Part shown: positions 6,586 to 14,696 of the stretch, one piece after another
Numbering within the stretch: position 1 is the first letter of the stretch
Layout of the letters: each line of letters begins with the position of its first letter
Assembly (NCBI GenBank): GCA_041576235.1
Contig: JBFGLJ010000048.1
Coordinates: 1 to 16,360 of the forward strand
Direction of reading: 5' to 3'
DNA length: 16,360 bases
Source: JABDII01 sp041576235
GTDB taxonomy: Bacteria; Gemmatimonadota; Gemmatimonadetes; Gemmatimonadales; GWC2-71-9
Made by a program: the position numbers and the translations under genes
Notes under the pieces: model-generated
Databases searched by the model: none
What the model was told of the DNA's origin: nothing
The model's input: the letters and a program-made list of their open reading frames with translations, nothing else

Positions 6586-7557
6586 TTAGGCCACGGCTTG
6601 GGGTCTGGCGGCGCGTTTCTTCTTGCCGGTGCCCTTGACGCCGCGGACATCGGCGCCGGGCCAGCGGCGTTCGATGGCCAGGAGGATGGGCGACGCGACG
6701 AAGATCGAGGAATAGGTCCCGACGATCACGCCAAACGTCATGACGAGGGCGAACGGGCGGACTACCCCACCCCCGAAGGCCACGAGCGCGCCTAGCGCAC
6801 CGATCGAGGTCCCCCCCGTCAAGACGGTTCGGGGGAGGGTTTCGTTGATGGATCGATTGAGGATGTTGATGAAGTTCTCGCGCTTTGATTTGCGCAGGTT
6901 TTCGCGAACCCGGTCGAAGATGACGATGGTGTCGTTCAGCGAGTACCCGACGGTGCTCAGGATCGCCGCCACGACGAAGAGGCTGACCTCGATCCGGAAG
7001 GCTCCCATGAAGGCGATGGTAGCGATGATGTCGTGGGCGGTCGCGGCGACGGCGGCCGCCCCGAACCGCCACTCGAAGCGATACCAGAGGTACACCAGCA
7101 CCGCAACGAACGACAACAGGATGGCCAAGACCGCCTTGTGGCGGAGCTCGCCGCCCACCTTGGGGCTCACGGCCCCGGTCGACTGGATGGTGTACTCGCC
7201 CGCCCCCACCGCGACGTCGAGCGCTTGGGACACCGCAACCGTCGTGGCTTGGGTATCGTCGGCGTCGGTCCCGGCCTTGGCGACCCGGGCACGGATGTTG
7301 AACTCCCGGTTCGACCCGAACGACTGGATCTCCGCTCCGGTGATCCCATTGAGCTCGAGTTGTGAACGCAGGACCCCCACGTCGACTGGTTCAACCGTCT
7401 CGATCTGGACCAGTGTCCCGCCGGTAAACTCGATGCTGTAGTTCACCCCCCGGAAGAGCATGATGATCAAACCGGGGATGATAATGGTGCCTGATATCAG
7501 AAATGCGAACCGGCGGCGACCAAGAAAGTCGTAGTTCGCGTTGGCGAAGAGTCTCAT
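6586..7557 (-). CDS. secF: Protein translocase subunit SecF
   Basis: A 323-residue inner-membrane protein of the SecD/SecF (RND-related) family that uses the proton motive force to help pull proteins out through SecYEG. An N-terminal helix (FAFLISGTIIIPGLIIMLF, residues 17-35) is followed by the signature YSIEFTGGT at 40-48. Then come a periplasmic P4-like domain, and a C-terminal block of five helices with the conserved VGYSLNDTIVIFDRVREN and RTVLTGGTSIGA segments. A Lys/Arg-rich tail (KGTGKKKRAAR) ends the protein. ATG 7557 lies two bases after the secD stop; the tight spacing and equal orientation show co-expression of the subunits. Confidence 0.96.
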   Translation of the reverse strand: MRLFANANYDFLGRRRFAFLISGTIIIPGLIIMLFRGVNYSIEFTGGTLVQIETVEPVDVGVLRSQLELNGITGAEIQSFGSNREFNIRARVAKAGTDADDTQATTVAVSQALDVAVGAGEYTIQSTGAVSPKVGGELRHKAVLAILLSFVAVLVYLWYRFEWRFGAAAVAATAHDIIATIAFMGAFRIEVSLFVVAAILSTVGYSLNDTIVIFDRVRENLRKSKRENFINILNRSINETLPRTVLTGGTSIGALGALVAFGGGVVRPFALVMTFGVIVGTYSSIFVASPILLAIERRWPGADVRGVKGTGKKKRAARPQAVA

Positions 7558-7559
7558 GG

Positions 7560-9203
7560 CTAGATGCTCAGGGTGGTCATGGCCGGCTTCCGCTGGAGCC
7601 AGATCATGAAGAAGGTACGAGTGACGAAGATGGCGGTGACCATCGAGGCGATGACCCCAATGATGAGGGTCACGGCGAACCCGCGCACCGGCCCGGTCCC
7701 GAACTGGAAGAGGAACATGGCCGTGAGCACCGTACTGACGTTCGAGTCGATGATGGCGCTCATCGCGTGGTTGAAGCCCTCCTGGACCGCGAGACTCACG
7801 GTCTTTTCGGCGGCGAGCTCTTCCCGGATCCGCTCGAAGATGAGCACGTTGGCATCGACCGCGATGCCGATGCTCAAGACGAGGCCGGCGAGTCCCGGGA
7901 GGGTGAGGGTGGCGTCGATCATCGAGAGCCCGCCCAGGGTGAACAGGATGTAGAAGGCCAGCGCAACGATGGCCAGGATCCCGGCCAGGTGGTAATACGC
8001 CACCATGATCACGATGACAAACAGGGTGCCGATGATTCCGGCGAGGATGCCCGCCCGGATCGCGTCCTGCCCGAGGCTGGCGCCCACCTGACGTTCCTCG
8101 ACGATCTTGAGCGGCACCGGCAGGGCACCGGCCTTGAGGGTCAGCGCCAGGTCGCGGGCCTCCTGGATCGTCTTGTTCCCCAGGGTGATTTGCCCCCGCC
8201 GGTCGATCCGGCTTTGGATAACCGGCGGGCGTCCCTGCACGCGCCCATCCAAGAGGATGGCCATGTAGTCGCCGATGTGGGCTTGCGTCTGCCGGCCGAA
8301 CTGCCGTGCCCCACGACGGTCGAGGTCGAAGGTGACGATGGCGCCTTGGGTCAGCGGGTCGAGCCCCGCCTGGGCATCCACCAGCCGCTCGCCGGTGATG
8401 ATCGGGTCATCGTCCAACACGTAGAGGAACCGGTATGCCTGGACCCCGACGCTGGTCGGCTCGGCGGCCCACCGGTACTCCAGGCCTCGCGGGAAGAGCC
8501 GGGCAATCTCAGGGAGCCGCAACAGACTGTCGACTCGGGCATAGGCGGTCTCGATGACCATGTACTCGCCGGGCATGGGAGACACGCCGGCGCCGATCGC
8601 TGGGAGAATCAGCGAGCTCAGCACCCCGCCCACCACCGCGGTGGTGGTGTCTTGCTGCCCGCCGGCGGTGTCGGCGCCCAGGAGCTGCTGCACCGCCGAT
8701 GGCGCCGCCGGGGCGTCCTCGCCGCCGGAGACCCCGAGCGTCTGGAGGGTCCGGTCCATGGAGGGGAGTGCCTTCTCGAGGGCACTGGTCTCGTCGGTGA
8801 TCTTGAACTCCAGGAAGGCCGCTTTTTGCACCACGGCCTTGGCCCGGGCGGGGTTGTCGATGCCCGCCAACTCGACCACGATCCGCTCATCTCCCACCTT
8901 CTGAATCACCGGCTCCTCGACGCCGAACTCGTCGATCCGCTTTCGGAGAACGGTCAGGGCCAGTTCCAGGTCTCGCGCCGGGTCGGTGGAGACCCGATTC
9001 GACTCGTCCAACTCCAAGCCGAGGTGCATCCCTCCCTGGAGGTCGAGGCCTTTCTTGGGCGGCACCCGGCGCACGGTGTCGCTGATGACGGCACCGGTCT
9101 CGGTCCGTACCCGAATGACGGTGGTGCGCGGCAACAGGTTGTACGCGCTGACGGCGACCATGATGCCGATCACGATGAGGCGATTTCTGAGCGAAGCGAA
9201 CAT
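7560..9203 (-). CDS. secD: Protein translocase subunit SecD
   Basis: A 547-residue partner of SecF. One N-terminal membrane helix (about residues 8-24) precedes the D1 motif GLDLQGGMHL at 52-61. The large periplasmic region contains the P1 elements RIDEFGVEEPVIQKVGDER and VVELAGI, and then GNKTIQEARDLALTLKAGAL before the membrane domain. Five further helices lie at about residues 385-540, with DANVLIFERIREE at about 450-462. SecDF binds emerging substrates in the periplasm and couples their release to proton flow. ATG 9203 is chosen: the frame stays open to 9365, but upstream sequence lies inside ribF and has no SecD similarity. The gap to the ribF stop is two bases. The periplasmic insert around residues 190-250 (Gly/Gln/Thr-rich) appears specific to this lineage. 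Confidence 0.96.
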   Translation of the reverse strand: MFASLRNRLIVIGIMVAVSAYNLLPRTTVIRVRTETGAVISDTVRRVPPKKGLDLQGGMHLGLELDESNRVSTDPARDLELALTVLRKRIDEFGVEEPVIQKVGDERIVVELAGIDNPARAKAVVQKAAFLEFKITDETSALEKALPSMDRTLQTLGVSGGEDAPAAPSAVQQLLGADTAGGQQDTTTAVVGGVLSSLILPAIGAGVSPMPGEYMVIETAYARVDSLLRLPEIARLFPRGLEYRWAAEPTSVGVQAYRFLYVLDDDPIITGERLVDAQAGLDPLTQGAIVTFDLDRRGARQFGRQTQAHIGDYMAILLDGRVQGRPPVIQSRIDRRGQITLGNKTIQEARDLALTLKAGALPVPLKIVEERQVGASLGQDAIRAGILAGIIGTLFVIVIMVAYYHLAGILAIVALAFYILFTLGGLSMIDATLTLPGLAGLVLSIGIAVDANVLIFERIREELAAEKTVSLAVQEGFNHAMSAIIDSNVSTVLTAMFLFQFGTGPVRGFAVTLIIGVIASMVTAIFVTRTFFMIWLQRKPAMTTLSI

Positions 9204-9205
9204 CG

Positions 9206-10159
9206 TTAGAACTCGAGAGGTTGAGACGCCAGGGCGTCGGATTCGGACCGGGCCAGCACCGCCGTGGCCTGCTGGCGATCCAGGCCCAATTGTGCTTTGA
9301 GGTCGGCGGGGGAGGCGAACCGTTTCACGTCGCGGAGCCGCTCGACCCACTCCACTTTGACCCACTCGTCGTAGAGATCACCGTCGAAGTCGAACAGGTG
9401 CACCTCGAGCAGGCGATGGTGATCCGCAAAGGTCGGGCGCGTGCCTTGGTTCATCATGGCGCCGAGCCGTCCTCCCCGCCACTCGACCCAGGCGGCGTAG
9501 ACGCCGTCAGGAGGCAGCAACTTGCGCTCCGGCACCGCCCCCAAGTTGGCGGTCGGCACTCCGATGGCTCGGCCCCGGCCCGCACCCGTGACGACTCGCC
9601 CGGTCACGTGGTAGCGGCGCCCCAGCAGGAGCGCCGCCGTCATGAGGTCCCCGCCGGCCACGGCCCGCCGGACCTGGGTGCTCGAAACCGGGTGGCCGCC
9701 GGTCTCGACCGGGCCGATGACGTCGACCTCGAATCCGTCCGACGCGCCGAGTCGGCGCAGGGTTTCGACGTCGCCGCTTCGTGCCTTCCCGAACCCGTGG
9801 TCGTGCCCAATGACCAGCTCCCGCATTTGGCACCGGCCGACGAGGACCTCGCGGACGAATTCCGCCGGCGTCATCTCGGCCAGCCGACGGTCGAACCGGA
9901 GGAACACCGCATACCCCAGGTCGGTTTGCGCCAAGATCTCGCGCCGCTCCGGGCCCGTCGTCAACAACAGCGGTGCAGCATGCGGGTTCACGACCTCCAG
10001 CGGGTGGGGCTCGAAGGTCACCAGGACGCTCGGGCGGCCACTCGCCTCGGCACGGCGGGCAATCTCATGGAGCACCGCCTGGTGTCCCAAGTGCATCCCG
10101 TCGAACGAGCCGACGGTGACCACCGTCCCGTTGGGCAGCGGAGGAAGAATCGGACTCAT
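9206..10159 (-). CDS. ribF: Bifunctional riboflavin kinase / FAD synthetase
   Basis: A 317-residue cytosolic enzyme that phosphorylates riboflavin to FMN and adenylates FMN to FAD. The N-terminal nucleotidyltransferase half shows VGSFDGMHLGH at 16-26, VTFEPHP at 47-53, IGHDHGFGKARSGD at 117-130 and SSTQVRRAV at 159-167. The C-terminal kinase half shows GVPTANL at 200-206, NQGTRPTF at 237-244 and LEVHLFDFDGDLY at 251-263. ATG 10159 overlaps the truB stop as ATGA. An in-frame ATG 11 codons upstream lies inside truB and is less likely. The truB-ribF neighbourhood is the common bacterial arrangement. Confidence 0.97.
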   Translation of the reverse strand: MSPILPPLPNGTVVTVGSFDGMHLGHQAVLHEIARRAEASGRPSVLVTFEPHPLEVVNPHAAPLLLTTGPERREILAQTDLGYAVFLRFDRRLAEMTPAEFVREVLVGRCQMRELVIGHDHGFGKARSGDVETLRRLGASDGFEVDVIGPVETGGHPVSSTQVRRAVAGGDLMTAALLLGRRYHVTGRVVTGAGRGRAIGVPTANLGAVPERKLLPPDGVYAAWVEWRGGRLGAMMNQGTRPTFADHHRLLEVHLFDFDGDLYDEWVKVEWVERLRDVKRFASPADLKAQLGLDRQQATAVLARSESDALASQPLEF

Positions 10160-11067
10160 GGCGCGTCCAGGACCACCTTGGGTTTGAGCCATCCCTGCTC
10201 GGCCGTTGCCACGGCCACCACCAGATCGCCCTCCATCAGCAGGACCGGGCCCTCGAGCGGCGCCGGCGGGGCGGGGGCGGGGGCGGGGGCGGCCACCGGC
10301 TGCCCGTGCACCACCTTGGCCCGGGCGGCCCGGTCGAGCTCGACGGCCGGCAGGTGGCCGAGCACGGCCCGGGGCGGGAGAAGCGGCGTTTCCCCCGTGA
10401 GGTCCTCGACCGACACGGCGCGCTCCACCCGGAGCGCGCCGATGGCCTCGCGCCTGAGCGCCGTCAGGTGTGCCCCCACACCGAGCCGCTCACCCAGGTC
10501 CCGCGCCAGCGCCCGGATGTAGGTGCCGGCGCTCACGGTCGTCCGGAACGTGACCGCCGGGGGGTCGAACGTCACCAGCGTCATCTCGTGGACCGTGACG
10601 TCGGTCTCCGCCAGGGCGACCGCCTCACCGCGACGAGCCTTGCGATGGCTTCGCTCCCCGCCGACGGACTTGGCCGAATACACGGGCGGGCGTTGCCGTC
10701 CGGCGCCCGTGAACGCGGCCAGTGCCGCACCGACCAGCTCCTCATCCAGGCCGGCGGTATCGATCGTCTCCCCCAGCGGGTCACCCGTTCGGTCATCGGT
10801 TGTGGTCCGCACCCCCAGCCGCGCCGTCGCCACGTAGGTCTTGGCCTGAGACGAGACGAACCGCGCCAACCGGGTCGCACGCCCAAGGAGGATCACCAAC
10901 AGCCCGGTGGCGAAGGGATCGAGTGTGCCCGTGTGTCCGACCGATCGCACGCCGTAGACGCGCCGAACCCGTGCCACGACGTCGTGTGATGTCGGTCCGG
11001 CCGGCTTGTCCAAGAGCAGGGCCCCCGCCCCCGCCCCCGCCCTGGCTGCCGCTTCCGCGCCCGTCAG
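10156..11067 (-). CDS. truB: tRNA pseudouridine(55) synthase TruB, probable CTG start
   Basis: TruB converts U55 of the tRNA T-loop to pseudouridine and also acts as a tRNA chaperone. The family start LLLDKPAGPTSHDVV is present at residues 17-31 (numbering from CTG 11067). It is followed by VGHTGTLDPFATGLL with catalytic Asp50, the KTYVA segment, and SAGTYIRALARDLGE in the second half. No ATG or GTG lies upstream in frame. TTG 11013 would begin at the aspartate-lysine motif itself and truncate the usual first strand. CTG 11067 gives MTGAEAAARAGAGAGALLLD..., overlaps the rbfA stop as CTGA, and has GGAGG seven bases upstream, so I prefer it (303 residues). ATG 11074 is out of frame and would need an indel in the G-rich tract. 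An Ala-Pro repeat (VAAPAPAPAPPAPLE) forms a C-terminal linker. Confidence 0.92.
   Translation of the reverse strand: MTGAEAAARAGAGAGALLLDKPAGPTSHDVVARVRRVYGVRSVGHTGTLDPFATGLLVILLGRATRLARFVSSQAKTYVATARLGVRTTTDDRTGDPLGETIDTAGLDEELVGAALAAFTGAGRQRPPVYSAKSVGGERSHRKARRGEAVALAETDVTVHEMTLVTFDPPAVTFRTTVSAGTYIRALARDLGERLGVGAHLTALRREAIGALRVERAVSVEDLTGETPLLPPRAVLGHLPAVELDRAARAKVVHGQPVAAPAPAPAPPAPLEGPVLLMEGDLVVAVATAEQGWLKPKVVLDAP
10268..10290 (+). repeat. GGGGGC-type repeat near truB 3' end; G-quadruplex motif on plus strand
   Basis: The plus strand has four G runs of 4, 5, 5 and 5 joined by single C. In the truB frame (minus strand) it encodes Ala-Pro repeats. It is the exact inverted partner, over 22 bases, of the repeat at 11021-11042. 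Confidence 0.85.
11021..11042 (-). repeat. GGGGGC-type repeat at truB 5' end; RNA G-quadruplex motif
   Basis: On the minus (coding) strand there are G runs of 3, 5, 5 and 5 separated by single C, within codons 9-16 after the proposed CTG start. It encodes Ala-Gly repeats. The mRNA could form a quadruplex here, or pair with the complementary C-rich copy near the end of the same gene. Confidence 0.85.
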
Positions 11068-11423
11068 CCTGCATCCTCCGTGTGCAGGTCTTGAAGCAAT
11101 GCGTCGATCCGGGCTGCATGTTCCAGCCCGCGATCGATCTGCATGTGCAGCTCGGGAACCGTGCGGATCGACAGGGCGCGGGCGAGCCGACTGCGGAGGA
11201 ACCCTGAGGCGCTGGTGAGGCCTGCGAGGGCGCGATCCTTGGCGGCCTCATCGCCTGGGACGGCCACCAGGATGGTCGCGTGCGAGAGATCGTTGCTGAC
11301 GCGGACCGCGGTGACCGTGGCAAAGCCGATCCGGGGATCGCGAACGTCCTTGGTGATGGCGTCGGCGATGACCTGGCGGATCGTTTCGGCCACCTGCTCT
11401 GGGCGCCGGGAGCCGCGCCTCAT
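11064..11423 (-). CDS. rbfA: 30S ribosome-binding factor RbfA
   Basis: A 119-residue KH-fold protein that binds the 30S subunit during late 16S rRNA maturation. The N-terminus RRPEQVAETIRQVIAD, the DPRIGFATVTAVRVSNDLSHA block (residues 29-49) and the RTVPELHMQIDRGLEH segment near the end match the family in order and length. ATG 11423 forms an ATGA overlap with the upstream YlxP gene, and the stop forms a CTGA overlap with the proposed truB start. The open frame continues upstream to 11681 only as a shadow of ylxP. Confidence 0.95.
   Translation of the reverse strand: MRRGSRRPEQVAETIRQVIADAITKDVRDPRIGFATVTAVRVSNDLSHATILVAVPGDEAAKDRALAGLTSASGFLRSRLARALSIRTVPELHMQIDRGLEHAARIDALLQDLHTEDAG
11075..11079 (-). 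promoter_or_regulatory. Shine-Dalgarno GGAGG deciding the truB start
   Basis: GGAGG on the minus strand lies 7 bases before CTG 11067, which is normal spacing, but directly abuts ATG 11074, which is too close and out of frame. This supports initiation at CTG. Confidence 0.55.
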
Positions 11424-11701
11424 CGGTACACCGTCGCGGTATCGATCACTCGCACCCCGTCCCGCGAAGCGATCATCCGATCGGCGCTCCGCAGGGTTTC
11501 CTCGACCACCGTACGGCTGGATCCGATCGTGGCACACGCAACCTCTGCACGCTGCCAGCGATCCTGATGATCCGTTTCCGCCACCGTGACGTTCAGCGCT
11601 CGGCGCAGGTCGGCCTTGAGCGGTTTCAGCATGCTCCGCTTCTCTTTCAATGAGCGACAGCCGGGGAGCTGCAGTTCCCACACGCGCACCCCCACGAGCA
11701 T
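11420..11701 (-). CDS. ylxP: DUF503 family protein (YlxP-like)
   Basis: A 93-residue protein matching DUF503, with the N-terminal pattern MLVGVRVWELQLPGCRSLKEKR, the internal VAETDHQDRWQRAEVACATI strand-helix block (residues 39-58) and a short C-terminus. YlxP proteins are widely encoded between infB and rbfA and are thought to be linked to ribosome assembly; the biochemical role is not settled. ATG 11701 directly follows the infB TAG stop with no gap, and the stop overlaps the rbfA ATG (ATGA). The position in the cluster supports the family call. Confidence 0.93.
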   Translation of the reverse strand: MLVGVRVWELQLPGCRSLKEKRSMLKPLKADLRRALNVTVAETDHQDRWQRAEVACATIGSSRTVVEETLRSADRMIASRDGVRVIDTATVYR

Positions 11702-14368
11702 CTAGACCACGCCGGCCGAGGCCGACGACTCGAGCGTGCGCCGGACCTCTTCCATCTTATAGGACTCGATGAGGTCGCCGACCTTGACGTCGTTGAAGTT
11801 CTCGATGGCAATGCCGCATTCGAGCCCCTCACGGACTTCCTTCACATCTTCCTTGAAGCGCTTGAGGCTCGAGATCTGACCCTCGTATACCGATGTCCCA
11901 TCGCGCACCACCCGGACCTTCGCCGTGCGATCGATGACCCCCTGGCGCACCGCGCACCCGGCAATGGTGCCCACCTTGCTCACTTTGAACAGCTGGAGGA
12001 TCTCGGCCTCGCCCAGGACAATCTCCTTTTCCTCGGGCTTGAGCAGACCTTCGAGGGCGTTGCGGACGTCTTCCACGGCTTCGTAAATGACGCGATAGGT
12101 GCGCACGTCGACGTGTTCCCGCTCCGCCGACGCCCGCGCATTGGAGTCTGGACGCACGTGGAAGCCTAGGACAATCGCGCCAGAGGCCTTGGCCAGGAGC
12201 ACATCACTTTCACTGATGGCCCCAACCCCCCGGTGCACGACATCGACCCGGACCTCATCGGTGGAGAGTTGGGCCAGCGCGTCGGCCAGCGCCTCGGCCG
12301 GACCACCCTGGTCGGCCTTGATGATGATCCGGAGCTGGCTCACCTCGCCCTCTTGCAAGGCACGGCTGATGTCCTCAAGCGTTCCGCCGCGTCCGGTGCG
12401 GCGGTTCTGGGCTTCCCGCTCGAGCCGCTGCCGCTTTTGGGCGATCTCACGCGCTTCGCTCGCATCGGCCACGCCGATGAAGGCGTCGCCCGCCGAGGGC
12501 ACCCCATCGAAGCCGAGAATCTGCACCGGGATCGACGGGCCGGCTTGGTCGACGTTCTTGCCACGCTCGTCGAGGAGCGCTCGCACGCGCCCGCTGAAGC
12601 TCCCGCAGATGAAGTCGTCGCCCACGCGCAGCGTGCCGCGCTGGACGAGGATGGTGGCGACCGGTCCCTTGCCCGGATCGAGACTGGCTTCGAGGACCGT
12701 TCCGGTGGCCTTGCGGTTCGGGTTGGCCTTGAGCTCGAGCAGCTCTGCCTGGAGCAGGACTTTCTCCAAGAGTTGGTCTACGCCGTCGCCGGTCTTGGCG
12801 GAGATGGCGGCCGAGAGGACCTGACCGCCGAATTCCTCGAGGACCACGCTGTGCTGCAGGAGATCCTGCATGGTCTTCTGTACGTTGGCGTTGGGGAGAT
12901 CGATCTTGTTGATCCCCACCACCACCGGCACGCCGGCGTGCTTGGCGTGGCTGATCGCTTCGATCGTCTGCGGCATCACCTGGTCGTCGGCCGCGACGAC
13001 GAGGACGACGATGTCGGTCACTTGTGCGCCGCGGGCGCGCATGGCCGTGAAGGCTTCGTGGCCAGGCGTGTCGACGAAGGTCATGTCGCGCCCGTCCGAG
13101 AGCTCAACGTGGTAGGCCCCGATGTGCTGCGTGATGCCTCCGGATTCACCAGCCACGATATTGGCCTTGCGGACGTAGTCGAGCAGCGAGGTCTTTCCGT
13201 GGTCCACGTGGCCCATGATGGTGACCACCGGCGGCCGCGGACGCAGGTCCTTCTCGGCATCTTCTTCGACCTCCGTGGCGAGCTCGGCTGCGTACTCGTC
13301 CTCACGCACCGCTTCGAACCCGAACTCCGACGCGATGAGTTCAATCTGATCGAAGTCGAGTCGTTGGTTCACGGTGACCATTAGACCGAGTTCTTTGAAG
13401 GCGAACTGCACGATTTGCGTCGCCGGGGCCTTCATGATATCGGCCAACTCGGAGACCGAGATGAACTCGTTGACGCGAATCCGCGTCCTCTCCTTCTCCC
13501 GTTCCTCCGCCAGCTTGCCTTCTTGCAGTTCGCGGAAGGTCGGCTCCCCGGACTTGGACGAACGGCCCCTGCGCGAGGCCTTCATCCCTTGCAGGGTCTT
13601 CATGATGTTGGCCTGCACGGCTTGCTGGTCGACCGCCGACCGCCGCCCCTTGCGGCCCTTGCGGCGTCCGCCCCGCTCCACACGCGCGCCCCTGGCGGGT
13701 CCGGCCGTTCTGCTGGTCGACGGCGTGGCCGGCGGCCCGCTCGAGCTGAACACGGGCTTGGGCCGCCGTACCGGCGTCGGGCGCGCCCGCCGGGGCGCGG
13801 CCGGTGCGGGCGTGGACGGCTCCGCCGTCTCTGGGGCCGCGGGAGCGACGGGGGCGCCGGACGCGGCGATTTCCGTGGGAGGCGCGGCGGCCTCCTCGGC
13901 GGCCTCGGTACCCGCTTCCACCGGAAGCGGAGGAAGATCCTTGAACAACTCCCGTGCTCGTTCCTCGATCGACCGGGGCTCCTCGGCGGCCGCGATATCG
14001 TCCGGGACCGGGCGCTTGCGCTCCAGCGCCGCCAGCTCGGCCGCCGCCCGCTTCTCTTCCTCGGCCTTGGCCTTGGCTTCCGCCTTGGCCATGTCGGCTG
14101 CGGTGCGGCGACGACGAATGGGCTTCGCGGCCTTCGGCTTGGCGGCGGACTTCTTGGCCGCCTTACGCCGTCCCTTCTTGACCTTCGTCTCGCCCGTGCG
14201 CTTCCGCTTCTCTCGCTCCCATCGTACCCGCACCTGCGCGACCTGATCGGTCTCCAAGGCGGACAAGTGGCTGCGCACGAAGACGTTCATCTCCCGGAGC
14301 AGCGTCAGCAGCTGCTCTGAGGTGATCCCAAACTCCGCCGCGAGATCATGCACTCTTGTCTTGGCCAC
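11702..14368 (-). CDS. infB: Translation initiation factor IF-2
   Basis: An 888-residue GTPase that delivers initiator fMet-tRNA to the 30S subunit and promotes subunit joining. An N-terminal IF2_N helical domain (AKTRVHDLAAEFGITSEQLL) is followed by a long, charged Lys/Arg/Ala- then Pro/Ala-rich linker (about residues 50-270) and a second IF2_N domain near 296-352. The G domain has G1 GHVDHGKT at 386-393, G3 DTPGHE at 433-438, G4 NKID at 487-490 and SAK near 523. Domains II-IV follow, with the KVGTIAGCAVRQGVIDR region near the C-terminus. GTG 14368 is chosen because GGAGGA lies 6 bases upstream; GTG 14374 abuts that site. The linker is low-complexity and probably disordered. Confidence 0.97.
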   Translation of the reverse strand: MAKTRVHDLAAEFGITSEQLLTLLREMNVFVRSHLSALETDQVAQVRVRWEREKRKRTGETKVKKGRRKAAKKSAAKPKAAKPIRRRRTAADMAKAEAKAKAEEEKRAAAELAALERKRPVPDDIAAAEEPRSIEERARELFKDLPPLPVEAGTEAAEEAAAPPTEIAASGAPVAPAAPETAEPSTPAPAAPRRARPTPVRRPKPVFSSSGPPATPSTSRTAGPARGARVERGGRRKGRKGRRSAVDQQAVQANIMKTLQGMKASRRGRSSKSGEPTFRELQEGKLAEEREKERTRIRVNEFISVSELADIMKAPATQIVQFAFKELGLMVTVNQRLDFDQIELIASEFGFEAVREDEYAAELATEVEEDAEKDLRPRPPVVTIMGHVDHGKTSLLDYVRKANIVAGESGGITQHIGAYHVELSDGRDMTFVDTPGHEAFTAMRARGAQVTDIVVLVVAADDQVMPQTIEAISHAKHAGVPVVVGINKIDLPNANVQKTMQDLLQHSVVLEEFGGQVLSAAISAKTGDGVDQLLEKVLLQAELLELKANPNRKATGTVLEASLDPGKGPVATILVQRGTLRVGDDFICGSFSGRVRALLDERGKNVDQAGPSIPVQILGFDGVPSAGDAFIGVADASEAREIAQKRQRLEREAQNRRTGRGGTLEDISRALQEGEVSQLRIIIKADQGGPAEALADALAQLSTDEVRVDVVHRGVGAISESDVLLAKASGAIVLGFHVRPDSNARASAEREHVDVRTYRVIYEAVEDVRNALEGLLKPEEKEIVLGEAEILQLFKVSKVGTIAGCAVRQGVIDRTAKVRVVRDGTSVYEGQISSLKRFKEDVKEVREGLECGIAIENFNDVKVGDLIESYKMEEVRRTLESSASAGVV

Positions 14369-14374
14369 GCTCAC

Positions 14375-14380
14375 TCCTCC
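14375..14380 (-). promoter_or_regulatory. Shine-Dalgarno GGAGGA for infB
   Basis: GGAGGA lies 6 bases before GTG 14368 and 0 bases before GTG 14374, so it favours the downstream GTG. It sits immediately after the stop of the L7Ae-like gene. Confidence 0.7.
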
Positions 14381-14381
14381 A

Positions 14382-14693
14382 TTACTGCTGGGCGGTCTCA
14401 ACATCGAGCCGTACGACTTCATCCGCGAGACCGCGGTCCCGCACCCCCACGACCATGACCGGCGGGCGGCCGAGCCGCTCACCGAGGCGCGCTGCCGTGG
14501 GCCCCGCGACCACCGGGACGTTCTTGGCCTGCGCCAGCCGGACCACCTTGTCCTGGGCGCGTTCACTCACGTCTTCCGCCGCGACGATGCAGCGGACCGT
14601 CCCGCTGCGAAGCGCCTCTCGCACAGCGCCGACACCGGTCACGAGATGGCCGGCCCGGTTGGCCAGTCCGATCAGGTGTCCCATGCGGTCCAT
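14382..14693 (-). CDS. L7Ae/L30e-family RNA-binding protein (YlxQ-like)
   Basis: A 103-residue protein with the L7Ae/L30e/Gadd45 fold pattern. It begins MGHLIGLANRAGHLVTGVGAV and continues with CIVAAEDVSERAQDKV, a KNVPVV strand, and a Val-rich closing strand. Related YlxQ proteins bind kink-turn type RNA and are encoded in the nusA-infB cluster, but their role in bacteria is not well defined. ATG 14693 lies 3 bases after the nusA stop; the stop is 13 bases before the infB start. The YlxR (DUF448) gene that often sits between nusA and this gene is absent. Confidence 0.88.
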   Translation of the reverse strand: MDRMGHLIGLANRAGHLVTGVGAVREALRSGTVRCIVAAEDVSERAQDKVVRLAQAKNVPVVAGPTAARLGERLGRPPVMVVGVRDRGLADEVVRLDVETAQQ

Positions 14694-14696
14694 CCC

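Noticed and set aside
9204..9365. N-terminal extension of SecD by 54 residues
   Set aside because: It lies inside the ribF coding region and has no SecD similarity; ATG 9203 follows the ribF stop directly.
10793..11323. Open frame from ATG 11074 beginning MQADGRGSGSQGG, and its upstream extension
   Set aside because: It is out of frame with truB and has no recognisable domain after the first residues; kept only as evidence for an alternative indel explanation of the truB start.
11424..11681. N-terminal extension of RbfA
   Set aside because: It is an out-of-frame shadow of ylxP; the ATGA junction at 11420-11423 gives a standard RbfA.
14375..14566. N-terminal extension of IF-2
   Set aside because: It overlaps the L7Ae-like gene in another frame; a strong Shine-Dalgarno precedes GTG 14368.
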